NCBI RefSeq assembly: GCF_947305955.1 | Contig: NZ_CAMZFB010000014.1 | Location: 1 to 52,598 of the forward strand | Direction: 5' to 3' | Length of the DNA stretch: 52,598 nt | From: an uncultured Brevundimonas sp. | GTDB taxonomy: Bacteria > Pseudomonadota > Alphaproteobacteria > Caulobacterales > Caulobacteraceae | Part shown: piece by piece, positions 32,412 to 40,747 of the stretch | Numbering within the stretch: position 1 is the first letter of the stretch | Layout of the letters: each line of letters opens with the position of its first letter | Translations under genes and position numbers: made by a program | The notes under the pieces: generated by a model | The model's database searches: none | The model's input: only the letters and a program-made list of their open reading frames with translations | Told to the model about the DNA's origin: nothing

Positions 32412-33059
32412 ATGATCCGTATCGGTATCCTTGAAGACAGCGTCCCTGTGCGCGAGCATTTCATCCATATTCTGGGTCTGGCCGAGGATATGGAGGTATA
32501 CGGCGTCGCCACCTGTCTGGCCGAGCTTCCGGCTGTTCTGGACGCCAAGCCGGACCTGATCCTGACCGACCTCGGCCTGCCCGACGGCAGCGGACTGGAC
32601 CATATTCAGGGGATGCGCGATCGAGGCATCGCCAGCCTGGTCATCACCGCCTTTGGCGACAAGGAGACGGTGCTCAGCGCCCTCAACGCCGGGGCCAATG
32701 GCTATTTGCTCAAGGATACCGAGGACCATGCGGTGCTGGAGGGCATCCGCGTGACCCTGCAGGGCGGTGCCCCCATCAGCGCCAGCGCCGCCGCCTTCCT
32801 GTTGCAAGAGTTGCGACGCCCTGCCGAGGCCGCGCCTCAAGCCAAGCCCGAGCCCGCCGCAGAGCGGCTGACGCCCCGCGAGACGGAGCTGCTGACGCTG
32901 TTCTCGCGCGGTCACAGCTATAAATCCGCCGCACGCGAACTGGGGATTTCGCCGCTGACGGTCGGGGACCACGTGAAGGCCATCTATCGCAAGCTGTCGG
33001 TGAACTCGCGCGGGGAAGCCGTGTTTGCAGCCGTCCAGCGCGGCCAGCTTCGCCTTTAA
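32412..33059 (+). CDS. NarL/LuxR-family response regulator
   Basis: This is a 215-residue regulator. The receiver domain occupies residues 1-120 with phospho-acceptor Asp53 in LTDLGLPDGSG and the acidic pair in GILEDS, with Lys near 100 in GYLLKDTE. A LuxR-type helix-turn-helix lies at about 150-210 (LTPRETELLTLFSRGHSYKSAARELGIS, then TVGDHVKAIYRKL). It is encoded 22 bases after the HisKA_3 kinase and is its evident partner. The copy of the kinase-promoter motif directly after its stop codon suggests that it controls both its own operon and the next gene, a lipoprotein. Confidence 0.93.
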   Translation: MIRIGILEDSVPVREHFIHILGLAEDMEVYGVATCLAELPAVLDAKPDLILTDLGLPDGSGLDHIQGMRDRGIASLVITAFGDKETVLSALNAGANGYLLKDTEDHAVLEGIRVTLQGGAPISASAAAFLLQELRRPAEAAPQAKPEPAAERLTPRETELLTLFSRGHSYKSAARELGISPLTVGDHVKAIYRKLSVNSRGEAVFAAVQRGQLRL

Positions 33060-33075
33060 CCCCATATCTGTGGTG
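33060..33075 (-). promoter_or_regulatory. CACCAC-GATATGGGG motif, copy 2
   Basis: On the minus strand this reads CACCACAGATATGGGG, matching the copy at 30343 at 15 of 16 positions. It begins right after the stop codon of the regulator gene and 63 bases before the lipoprotein start. Confidence 0.6.
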
Positions 33076-33137
33076 ATGCGTTACGGCCCGACTGCCCCCT
33101 AGTCTGGGCGGACGTTAGACCTGTTGCGGATCTTTCT

Positions 33138-33734
33138 ATGCCTTTGACGTCCCTGCCCTCATCTTGGCTCAAGACCCTTTGCCTGGGCCTTGCCATTCTG
33201 TGCGCCAGTGGATGCGATCAGCTGGAAGGTTCGATCCCGCACAAGTCGGGCAATGGGCGGGCCCATTCGCCGCAGCTGGCAATCGAACCCGTCGACAGCA
33301 ATGGCCGATACCTGACCCAGACCGCGCCCCTGTTCTCGGAGCCGGACCTGAAGTCCACGCCGAAAGAGGCGATCTATACCCCCGCCACCGGCACGCGTGA
33401 GCGCTCCGAACTGATGGACGCGATCCGCGCGGCGACCTTCAACGATTTCGGGACGGTTGTAGTGTTCCGCGTCTTCAATCTGCGGGCCGACGGGGAATGG
33501 GCCTTTGCCCAGCTGGAGCCACAGCATCCGGATGGCCGTGCGCTACAGCCCCAGTCCACGCCATTCTACCTTAACGGCAACAAGGACGGCGATACCAACG
33601 GCCTGCGCGTCGATGTCATCTGGCGCAAACAGCACCGCCGCTGGGAGGTCCATGCCTTCAAGATCGGGGCCAGTGACGCATGGTGGCTGCGTCACTGCGG
33701 AGACGGCCCCGGTCAGGTTATTCCCGGCTGCTAA
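33138..33734 (+). CDS. Lipoprotein of unknown function
   Basis: This 198-residue protein has a lipoprotein signal peptide with the lipid-attachment Cys26 in LCASGC. The mature domain is soluble with mixed alpha and beta character and no motif I recognise. Two further Cys residues lie near the C-terminus (RHCGDGPGQVIPGC) and could form a disulfide. The shared promoter-type motif with the two-component operon upstream suggests it is a target of that system. Its stop overlaps the convergent GNAT gene by a few bases. Confidence 0.78.
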   Translation: MPLTSLPSSWLKTLCLGLAILCASGCDQLEGSIPHKSGNGRAHSPQLAIEPVDSNGRYLTQTAPLFSEPDLKSTPKEAIYTPATGTRERSELMDAIRAATFNDFGTVVVFRVFNLRADGEWAFAQLEPQHPDGRALQPQSTPFYLNGNKDGDTNGLRVDVIWRKQHRRWEVHAFKIGASDAWWLRHCGDGPGQVIPGC

Positions 33735-34171
33735 TCGGCCAAGGTCTTGGACATAAACCACGTCCCCTGTTCCACGCCGTGGAAGCGGATGGTGCGGCTT
33801 TCCTGAACAACATAGCCCTGTCGCTCGTACAGGCTGCGGGCACGCGGATTGGCTTGGAACACCGTGAGGGTGATGGTGCCCTGGGTGCGCGCCTCGGCCT
33901 GTTCAAGCAGGGCGCGGCCCAGCCCCTTGCCTTGGTGGCGGGCCGCAACAAACAGGTTCTCGACGTGATGGCCGTTCATCTCGATAAAGGCCGCCACCAC
34001 GCCATCGACCAGCGCCACCCACCGCCACTCGGCGGCATCCAGCGGCGTCTGCGGGGAAAAGACATGACGCAGTTCCGGCATGGCGCGGCCATAGGATGTC
34101 ATGGCCGCCTCTGCCGCGATCGCCCGGCATGCCGCATCGTCCTGCGGCTCAAAAGTCCGAAACTCGATCAT
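33731..34171 (-). CDS. GNAT-family N-acetyltransferase
   Basis: This 146-residue protein is a single GNAT domain. The acetyl-CoA-binding segment is FVAARHQGKGLGRALLEQAEA, carrying the Q/RxxGxG/A motif, and the later ANPRARSLYERQGYVVQ stretch is the usual strand-helix before the C-terminus. It would acetylate a small amine or protein N-terminus. Its start overlaps the stop codon of the Lnt-like gene by four bases (ATGA), so it is translated with it. The substrate is unknown, but coupling with an N-acyltransferase is notable. Confidence 0.88.
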   Translation of the reverse strand: MIEFRTFEPQDDAACRAIAAEAAMTSYGRAMPELRHVFSPQTPLDAAEWRWVALVDGVVAAFIEMNGHHVENLFVAARHQGKGLGRALLEQAEARTQGTITLTVFQANPRARSLYERQGYVVQESRTIRFHGVEQGTWFMSKTLAD

Positions 34172-35664
34172 TCCCCACCTGCCGAGAGCACTGCCTTACG
34201 TCCGCGTCGATATCCGGCCAGAGCCAGTGCCAGCAAGGCCAAACCTGCGATCCAGCCAATGGCGGACTGAAGCCACGGATAGATGGCTGCGGTCCCCTTG
34301 GTGGGCAGGTCCACGGTCCACAGGGCGTCCTGCCCCCGACGGGTCTGTTGTTCAAAGACGCTCAATCCGCGCGGGTCGCTGACAATGTTCAGGCCGTCAT
34401 TGACCACCCGCACCATATAGGCCCCGTTTTCCAGACTGCGGAAGGTCGCCATCTTGGAGTGCAGCGGCGTCATGCCGGGGCTGTCCCACGACGGATTGAT
34501 CAGGATATCCACGCCCGCACGGCCCGCCTGTGCCAGCAGTTCGGTGTAGTCGAAGTCATAGCAGATGGCCCAGCTGATACGGCCATATTGGGTGTCCACA
34601 TAGGACAGCTTCGCATCTCCCTTGATCGACGCCTCTCCGGGGGTCGGGTGGGATTTCAGATAGCGGTCATGGATACGGCCCTGATCGTCGATGACGACAA
34701 TGACGTTCTCGGCCAGCGGATTGCCTTCGTGCATCACGGCCATGGCAGCGAAAATCCACACGCCACGTTCACGGGCCACGCTCTGGGCACGGGCGACGAG
34801 ACGGTTTTCCTCGGTCGCCGGAACAAGGGCATTGCCTTCGCTCCATGCAATCAGCTTGGCCCCTTGGGCGGCGGCCTCATCGGTGCGGGCCAGCAGGGTA
34901 TCAAACAGGGCGTCCGCCTTGCCCGTCACAGCGCGTAGCTGCTCGCCGTCCAGCACCTTGCCATAGCTGAGCGGTCCCCACGTTGCATCGAAGGCTTCGA
35001 GGTTATCGACCACCACGCCGGCGACGCGCACCTTGGAAGCGTCCGCCGCCATCGGCTGGGCCAGACGAAGCCCCGACAGGACAAGGGCCAGTGCTAGCAC
35101 TCCGGCAAAGACGCCGATAGAGCGAGGCATGCGGCCCCTCTGGTCGATCAACTGGTTGGCGATCGACACCACCGCGGCGACGACAAAGGCGCTCCATGCC
35201 AGACCGAAAACGGCATGGCCCTGAAGCAGCAGGTCAAAGCCGTATTGCGAATAGGCCAGTGCGCCCCACGTGCCCACACCCGCCAGTCCGAACAGGGCCT
35301 CGGTCACCACCCATGCCAGCGGCAGCACCAGCCATCGCAGACCCGCCCACAGCTTTGGCGACACGATACGGTCGATGATGAAGGGGATAAAGGCGACCAC
35401 GCCCACAGCCACCGGCACCACCGTGACCTTCCAGCCGTTCAGCGGCAGAACCCCCATCCACCCCACATAATAGGCCAGCGCCCACGCCGCGCTGCCCAGC
35501 AGCAGCGACTGCCACCCCTGCGTCATGCGCACATAGCGCTGGGTGAAAAACAGGGCGATCCACGGCGCGATGATCAAGGTCTCGTTCCCGATCATCCGCG
35601 TCGCTGCCAAGGCCCCCGCCATCAGGAAGCCCAGCGCCCAGAGATTGGCTTTCGTCACACGCAT
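34168..35664 (-). CDS. Apolipoprotein N-acyltransferase-like protein (Lnt paralogue)
   Basis: This is a 498-residue membrane protein with about six N-terminal helices, a periplasmic carbon-nitrogen hydrolase (nitrilase-fold) domain from about 215 to 460, and a C-terminal helix, which is the Lnt plan. The nitrilase triad is visible: Glu in LIAWSEGNALVPA (about 274), Lys in RYLKSHPTPGE (about 337) and Cys in WAICYDFDY (about 367). Lnt N-acylates the lipid-modified Cys of lipoproteins. In related bacteria the housekeeping lnt gene usually sits with ybeY and corC; here the neighbour is an acetyltransferase, so this may be a paralogue with another acyl acceptor. It could also be the only Lnt of the organism. 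Confidence 0.85.
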   Translation of the reverse strand: MRVTKANLWALGFLMAGALAATRMIGNETLIIAPWIALFFTQRYVRMTQGWQSLLLGSAAWALAYYVGWMGVLPLNGWKVTVVPVAVGVVAFIPFIIDRIVSPKLWAGLRWLVLPLAWVVTEALFGLAGVGTWGALAYSQYGFDLLLQGHAVFGLAWSAFVVAAVVSIANQLIDQRGRMPRSIGVFAGVLALALVLSGLRLAQPMAADASKVRVAGVVVDNLEAFDATWGPLSYGKVLDGEQLRAVTGKADALFDTLLARTDEAAAQGAKLIAWSEGNALVPATEENRLVARAQSVARERGVWIFAAMAVMHEGNPLAENVIVVIDDQGRIHDRYLKSHPTPGEASIKGDAKLSYVDTQYGRISWAICYDFDYTELLAQAGRAGVDILINPSWDSPGMTPLHSKMATFRSLENGAYMVRVVNDGLNIVSDPRGLSVFEQQTRRGQDALWTVDLPTKGTAAIYPWLQSAIGWIAGLALLALALAGYRRGRKAVLSAGGE

Positions 35665-35776
35665 CCTCAGTCCCTCCGAAAGTGATGGCGGGGCTGTATT
35701 GCGCTTTTGACGGAACAGCAGTTGATTTACGCGAACCCAGCTTCGCTATTCGCCAACCGTACGCACCGGATCGTTC

Positions 35777-36595
35777 ATGCCCGTTCACGAAGCGCCAAAT
35801 GGCCATCGCGCCCGCGTGACCCCCGAACGTATCGCGACCGAAATCTGTTTTGTGGTCGGCATCGCTCTGGTGCTGGCAATGCTGCGGCCGCTGGGCGTTC
35901 TGACGGACGAGAGTTTTGGCACGCGCCTGTTCTACTGGGGGCGCAGTCTGGTGGCGGGCTATGTGATCCAGCGCCCGCTTTTGTGGCTGGGCAGCACATG
36001 GCTGACCCGCGCAGGGCGGCCGGAATGGCTGGGCTGGGCGCTGGCGATTGTGGTGGGCAGCGTGCCGATGTCGCTGTGGCTGTGGTATCTCGGCCCGTCG
36101 ATCAATCTGTCGCGGCCTTTCCCCAGCGAGGCGCTCTGGGCCGAGACGGCGGGGCAGTACATCCTTGTCGCCGGACTGGTCGCGGTCTGCCTGTGGTTCG
36201 TACAGGACATTGCCCAGGCGCGCGGTAACAGCGCCCCGACCGCGCCGTCACTTGCAGAGCCATCAGAGCGACACGTCCCGCAACGCCCCGCCCTGCTGGA
36301 CCGTCTGGAACGGACCAACCACCAGACCCTGTGGGCGCTGGAGGCCGAGGACCACTATGTCCGTGTCCATACCGATGCGGGCCATGAACTGGTGCTAATG
36401 CGACTGGCCGACGCCATCGCCGAGACCGCACCTGTAGAGGGCCAGCAAGTCCACCGTTCATGGTGGGTCGCCAAACAGGCGATCAAGGCCGCCGAAATGG
36501 AAGGCCGGACCCTGATGCTGAAGCTGGAAAGGAATATCCAAATCCCCGTGGCCCGCAACCGCATCAGCGCCGTGCGCGACTGGTTGAAGCCCTAA
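35777..36595 (+). CDS. Membrane-anchored LytTR transcriptional regulator
   Basis: This is a 272-residue protein with four predicted membrane helices (residues about 20-145), a short polar linker, and a C-terminal LytTR DNA-binding domain from about 175 to 270, shown by LWALEAEDHYVRVHTDAGHELVLMRLADAIAE, the conserved VHRSWWVAKQAI, and KLERNIQIPVARNRI. Such proteins bind DNA while membrane-bound and often act with a small membrane partner that inhibits them; none is visible here. It is divergent from the Lnt-like gene and lies just upstream of the ATP-grasp operon, separated by a promoter region with a palindrome. Confidence 0.9.
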   Translation: MPVHEAPNGHRARVTPERIATEICFVVGIALVLAMLRPLGVLTDESFGTRLFYWGRSLVAGYVIQRPLLWLGSTWLTRAGRPEWLGWALAIVVGSVPMSLWLWYLGPSINLSRPFPSEALWAETAGQYILVAGLVAVCLWFVQDIAQARGNSAPTAPSLAEPSERHVPQRPALLDRLERTNHQTLWALEAEDHYVRVHTDAGHELVLMRLADAIAETAPVEGQQVHRSWWVAKQAIKAAEMEGRTLMLKLERNIQIPVARNRISAVRDWLKP

Positions 36596-36622
36596 CGGCC
36601 AAGATAACAGCCATAGCCAAGC

Positions 36623-36639
36623 TTGTTGCACTGCAACAA
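36623..36639. promoter_or_regulatory. 17-bp palindrome before the ATP-grasp/Anbu operon
   Basis: TTGTTGCA and TGCAACAA flank a single C. It lies 63 bases before the start of the ATP-grasp gene and is a likely operator or promoter element of that operon. Its protein partner is unknown. Confidence 0.6.
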
Positions 36640-36701
36640 TTTCGCTTGCATATCGCCATAATCTCACCCCAATCTGGACGCGTACATTTTGCGGAGGGGA
36701 C

Positions 36702-38114
36702 ATGGCATTCGACGAAATGCTGGGTTTAGGCGACACCCCGCGCGAGGCCTATCGCAAGGCCGCGCAGTGGTTGAACAACGCGCCCCCCGATCTTTTAAGG
36801 GCGCGCTCCAAACAGGCCGAACTGTTCTTCCGCCGCATGGGCATTACCTTTGCCGTCTATGGCGAGGCGGAATCCAATGAACGCCTGATCCCCTTTGACG
36901 TCGTGCCCCGCATCATCGATGCGGCGGAATGGAAGGGTCTGGAAGCCGGACTGATCCAGCGCGTCTCGGCCATCAATGCTTTTCTGAAGGACATCTATGG
37001 CGCGCAGGAATGCCTGAAGGCGGGCATTCTTCCGGCAGAACTGATCCTGACCAATCCGGCCTATCGCCCCGAGATGCAGGACCGCCGACCGCCACAGGAT
37101 ATCTGGGTGCAGATCGCGGGCGTCGATCTGGTCCGCACCAGCGAGAACGACTTTCACGTGCTGGAGGACAATGTCCGTACACCGTCGGGCGTGTCCTACA
37201 TGCTGGAAAACCGCGAGATGATGATGCGGTTGTTCCCCGACCTCTATGCCGAATATTCGGTGCGTCCGGTCGAGACCTATACCGACATGCTGCTGGCCAG
37301 TCTGAAGGCCAGCGCACCGTCATCGGCGGGCAATGATCCGACCATCGTGGTCCTGACCCCCGGTCCGTTCAACTCGGCCTATTACGAACACTCCTTCCTT
37401 GCCGACAAGCTGGGTGTCGAACTGGTGGAAGGCAGCGACCTGTTCGTCGATGACGACAAGGTCTTTATGCGGACCACCCAAGGGCCGCAGCAGGTGGATG
37501 TCATCTATCGCCGCGTGGACGATGACTTCATCGATCCCCTCACCTTCCGACCGGATTCCGCTCTGGGCGTCCCTGGGCTGATGGCGGCCTATCACGCGGG
37601 CAATGTGGCCCTGACCAATGCAGTGGGCACGGGCGTGGCCGACGACAAGGCCGTCTATACCTATATGCCCGAGATCATCCGCTTCTATACGGGTGAAGAG
37701 CCGATCCTGAAGAATGTGCCGACGTGGCGCTGCCGCGAGCCGGAGGCCCTACGCGAGGTTCTGTCGCGACTGGACGAACTGGTGGTGAAGGAGGTCGGCG
37801 GCTCTGGCGGATACGGCATGCTGGTCGGCCCCGCCTCGACCAAGGCGGAGATCGAGGCCTTCCGCGCAAAGCTGGTCAGCAATCCGGACGATTTTATCGC
37901 CCAGCCGACACTGGCCCTGTCCACGGCCCCGACGCTGGCGGGGGACAAGCTGGTGGGGCGTCACATCGACCTGCGCCCCTTTGTCCTGTCCAGCCCGCAA
38001 GGGGCGCGCGTGGCCCCCGGCGGCCTGACCCGCGTGGCATTGAAGGAAGGGTCATTGGTGGTGAACTCGTCCCAAGGCGGCGGCACCAAGGACACCTGGG
38101 TTTTGGAGGACTGA
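36702..38114 (+). CDS. Circularly permuted ATP-grasp protein (DUF404/DUF407)
   Basis: This 470-residue protein belongs to the circularly permuted ATP-grasp family (type 2), which has amide- or peptide-ligase chemistry of unknown substrate. Seen are MAFDEMLGLGDTPREAY at the start, VLEDNVRTPSGVSYMLENREMM, VLTPGPFNSAYYEHSFLADKLG, the arginine-rich VDVIYRRVDDDFIDPL, and the later KEVGGSGGYGMLVGP and ALSTAPTL segments. It begins an operon with alpha-E, transglutaminase and Anbu genes; the next start is one base after its stop. These proteins are thought to modify peptides or act on an ATP-dependent ligation in the same pathway. The function of the set is unproven. Confidence 0.92.
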   Translation: MAFDEMLGLGDTPREAYRKAAQWLNNAPPDLLRARSKQAELFFRRMGITFAVYGEAESNERLIPFDVVPRIIDAAEWKGLEAGLIQRVSAINAFLKDIYGAQECLKAGILPAELILTNPAYRPEMQDRRPPQDIWVQIAGVDLVRTSENDFHVLEDNVRTPSGVSYMLENREMMMRLFPDLYAEYSVRPVETYTDMLLASLKASAPSSAGNDPTIVVLTPGPFNSAYYEHSFLADKLGVELVEGSDLFVDDDKVFMRTTQGPQQVDVIYRRVDDDFIDPLTFRPDSALGVPGLMAAYHAGNVALTNAVGTGVADDKAVYTYMPEIIRFYTGEEPILKNVPTWRCREPEALREVLSRLDELVVKEVGGSGGYGMLVGPASTKAEIEAFRAKLVSNPDDFIAQPTLALSTAPTLAGDKLVGRHIDLRPFVLSSPQGARVAPGGLTRVALKEGSLVVNSSQGGGTKDTWVLED

Positions 38115-38115
38115 C

Positions 38116-39048
38116 ATGCTTTCGAGAACAGCAGACAGCCTCTATTGGACCGGCCGCTATATGGAACGCGCCGACTATCTGGCGCGGATTCTGGAGGCCA
38201 CCCTCCGCCTGGCCGCCATCCCCACCAAGAGCGGCGTGGACAACCAGATCTGGACCGCAGCCCTTGCCACCTCCGGCGCGGTCGGGCTGGAGAATGTAGA
38301 CCTCAGCGACGGCAAGGCCGTGCGCGAATATCTGGCGCTGTCGCCGGACAATCCGTCATCGATCCACTGTTGCCTGACCAAGGCTCGCACCAATGCACGC
38401 TCGGTCCGTACGGCCCTGACCGTCGAGTTATGGGAGGCGATCAACGGCGCGTGGAACGGCCTTGGCGAGCAAGGCACGCCGAGCCGCAGCGACGAGTTCA
38501 TCGACTTCCTGCAATGGGTAAAGTCCACCACCCTTGCCGTCGAAGGGGCGACCTCGCGGACCATGCTGAGGAATGACGCCTATTGGTTCCTGCGGCTGGG
38601 GGCGGCCATCGAGCGGGCCGACAACACGGCCCGCCTGCTGGATGTGAAATACCACCTGCTGCTGCCGGACGGCGAGCGCGTGGGCGGCCAGTTCGACTAT
38701 TTCCAATGGACGACCCTGCTGCGCGAGGTCTCGGCCCTGACGGCCTATCGCTGGGTTTACCGCGATGATGTGAAGCCGTGGCTGGTGGCCGATCTGATGG
38801 TGCTGAACCGCCAGATGCCGCGCTCTTTAGCCAGTTGTCAGGCGGCCATCGTCCGCTATCTGGAGCGCATCGCCGCCGACTATGACCGGCGCGGCCCGTC
38901 CCAGCGTATCGCCTCGGCCCAGCTGGAACAGTTCGAGGGGGCCGACATGTCGCGCATCTTCCAGAGCGGCCTGCACGAATACATCCAGAACTTCCTTGCC
39001 GAGAACGGTCGCCTCAGCATGGCGATCAGCGAACAGTATCTGAGCTAG
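38116..39048 (+). CDS. Alpha-E domain protein (DUF403)
   Basis: This 310-residue all-helical protein has the family start LSRTADSLYWTGRYMERADYLARILE and the repeated helical pattern through AIERADNTARLLDVKYHLL. Alpha-E proteins nearly always accompany a circularly permuted ATP-grasp protein, either as a separate gene, as here, or fused, and are thought to assist it. The gene starts one base after the ATP-grasp stop and ends three bases before the transglutaminase start, so the three are translationally close. Confidence 0.93.
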   Translation: MLSRTADSLYWTGRYMERADYLARILEATLRLAAIPTKSGVDNQIWTAALATSGAVGLENVDLSDGKAVREYLALSPDNPSSIHCCLTKARTNARSVRTALTVELWEAINGAWNGLGEQGTPSRSDEFIDFLQWVKSTTLAVEGATSRTMLRNDAYWFLRLGAAIERADNTARLLDVKYHLLLPDGERVGGQFDYFQWTTLLREVSALTAYRWVYRDDVKPWLVADLMVLNRQMPRSLASCQAAIVRYLERIAADYDRRGPSQRIASAQLEQFEGADMSRIFQSGLHEYIQNFLAENGRLSMAISEQYLS

Positions 39049-39051
39049 GCC

Positions 39052-39894
39052 ATGCTGATCCGTATCGACCACACGACCACCTATCTCTATCAGCGCCCGC
39101 CGCGCTTCATCGTGCAGACCCTGCGCCTGACGCCACGCGCCAGTGCGGCCCAGCACATCCGCAACTGGGACATCGAAACCAATGTCGATGCCCGCCTGCG
39201 AAAGGGCGAGGACGCGTTCGGCAATATCACCCACACCCTCTATGTCGATGCGCCGTGCGAAAAGCTGTCACTGCGCGTCAGGGGCGAGATCGAGACCAGC
39301 GACACCGCAGGCGTGGTGCCTCAAACGACAGAGCGCCTACAGCCGCTCGTCTATCTGCGCGAAACCCCGCTGACCTGTGCCGACGCGGGCATCCGCGAAA
39401 TGGCCAAGGCACTGGGCGGCCCCGTAGAAGAGGGCGCGCATCTGGATCTGCTGCACCGGCTGAACCAGCACATCTATGGCCGACTGAGCTTCGAAATCGG
39501 GGCCACCACGGCCGCGCATACGGCGTCCGAGGTTCTCAGCCTCGGCAAGGGCGTCTGTCAGGACTACGCCCATCTGTTCATCGCGGCGGCGCGCGCCCTG
39601 CGTATCCCCGCCCGCTATGTTTCCGGCCACATGGTCCGCGCTGACGGCGTAACCCAACAGGAAGCGGCCCACGCCTGGGCCGAGGCCTATGTCCAAGGCC
39701 TTGGATGGGTCGGGTTTGATCCCGCCAACGGCGTCTGTCCGACCGATAGCTATGTTCGCGTGGCTGTGGGTCTGGATTATCTGGGAGCGGCCCCCGTTCG
39801 CGGCACCAGCTATGGCGGCGGACGCGAAGTCATGGATGTCCATCTGGACGTCCGCGACGCCCGCGCCCAAAGCCGCCAGCAACAGGGGCAATAG
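39052..39894 (+). CDS. Transglutaminase-like cysteine protease family protein
   Basis: This 280-residue protein has an N-terminal beta domain and a C-terminal transglutaminase-like domain with a complete triad: Cys169 in GKGVCQDYAHLF, His207 in EAAHAWAEAYV, and Asp223 in GFDPANG. The N-terminal DUF-type start (IRIDHTTTYLYQRPPR) is typical of the family paired with alpha-E proteins. No signal peptide is seen, so it acts in the cytoplasm. It would hydrolyse or form amide bonds in peptides. It sits in the four-gene set with the ATP-grasp, alpha-E and Anbu proteins. Confidence 0.93.
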   Translation: MLIRIDHTTTYLYQRPPRFIVQTLRLTPRASAAQHIRNWDIETNVDARLRKGEDAFGNITHTLYVDAPCEKLSLRVRGEIETSDTAGVVPQTTERLQPLVYLRETPLTCADAGIREMAKALGGPVEEGAHLDLLHRLNQHIYGRLSFEIGATTAAHTASEVLSLGKGVCQDYAHLFIAAARALRIPARYVSGHMVRADGVTQQEAAHAWAEAYVQGLGWVGFDPANGVCPTDSYVRVAVGLDYLGAAPVRGTSYGGGREVMDVHLDVRDARAQSRQQQGQ

Positions 39895-39972
39895 GCCGAT
39901 CCGTCAAAGGTTCAGCTTCCAGAGAATCCCGATAGCCTAACAGCCGATGACAAACCGACGGAGCCAAACCCC

Positions 39973-40713
39973 ATGACCTACTGTGTCGGCCTGATGGTTG
40001 AGGACGGTTTGGCCATGATCGCGGACACCCGCACCAATGCGGGCGTGGACAACATCTCGTCCTATCGCAAGCTCCATGTGACCGAAGTCGCGGGCGAGCG
40101 GGTGCTGGCGGTTGCGACCGCTGGCAACCTGTCGGTGACCCAGACCGCCATGACCATGGTGCGCGAAGGCATCCGTATGCCCGGCTCCGAGGAAACAGAG
40201 ACCCTCTACACCGCCCCCACCCTGTTTCGGGCGGCCCAGTTGATCGGTCATGCCATCCGCACGGTCCGCGAGCAGATTGCCCCCTCGATGGAGGCCGACA
40301 ATCTGATGGTGGACGCCAGCGTCCTTCTTGGGGGTCAGATCGGTGAGGGGCGGGTCGGCCTTTATCTGATCTATTCGCAGGGCAATTTCATCGAGTGCCA
40401 ACCCGATACGCCCTATCTCCAGATCGGCGAGTTCAAATACGGCAAGCCGATATTGGATCGCGCCCTGCGGACGAACACGCCCCTGCCCGAAGCGGTCAAG
40501 CTGGGCCTGATTTCCTTTGACTCAACCCTGCGCTCGAACGTCTCGGTCGGCCTGCCGATCGATATGATCGTCATCCGCAAGGATGCCTTGCACGGCTCGC
40601 ACCGCCGCCTCGAAGTGGACGACACCTATTTCCGCGATCTCGGTGCCCGCTGGTCCCAAGCCATGGCCGAAGCCCACCGCGCCATGCCCTCCCCTCCTTG
40701 GCTGGAAAAGTGA
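39973..40713 (+). CDS. Anbu-type proteasome-related peptidase
   Basis: This 246-residue protein is a member of the Ntn-hydrolase proteasome superfamily of the Anbu branch. After loss of Met the second residue Thr would be the catalytic nucleophile (MTYCVGLMVEDGLAMIADTRTN). Typical segments include the early Asp in IADTRTNAG and SYRKLHV with Lys after it. Anbu assembles as an open helical ring and is found with alpha-E, ATP-grasp and transglutaminase genes, exactly as here. Its physiological target is unknown, although nitrogen metabolism and peptide handling have been proposed. It lies 78 bases after the transglutaminase gene. Confidence 0.93.
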   Translation: MTYCVGLMVEDGLAMIADTRTNAGVDNISSYRKLHVTEVAGERVLAVATAGNLSVTQTAMTMVREGIRMPGSEETETLYTAPTLFRAAQLIGHAIRTVREQIAPSMEADNLMVDASVLLGGQIGEGRVGLYLIYSQGNFIECQPDTPYLQIGEFKYGKPILDRALRTNTPLPEAVKLGLISFDSTLRSNVSVGLPIDMIVIRKDALHGSHRRLEVDDTYFRDLGARWSQAMAEAHRAMPSPPWLEK

Positions 40714-40747
40714 GACACTGAGGCCAGCTCGGGCAACACGTCGCTAT

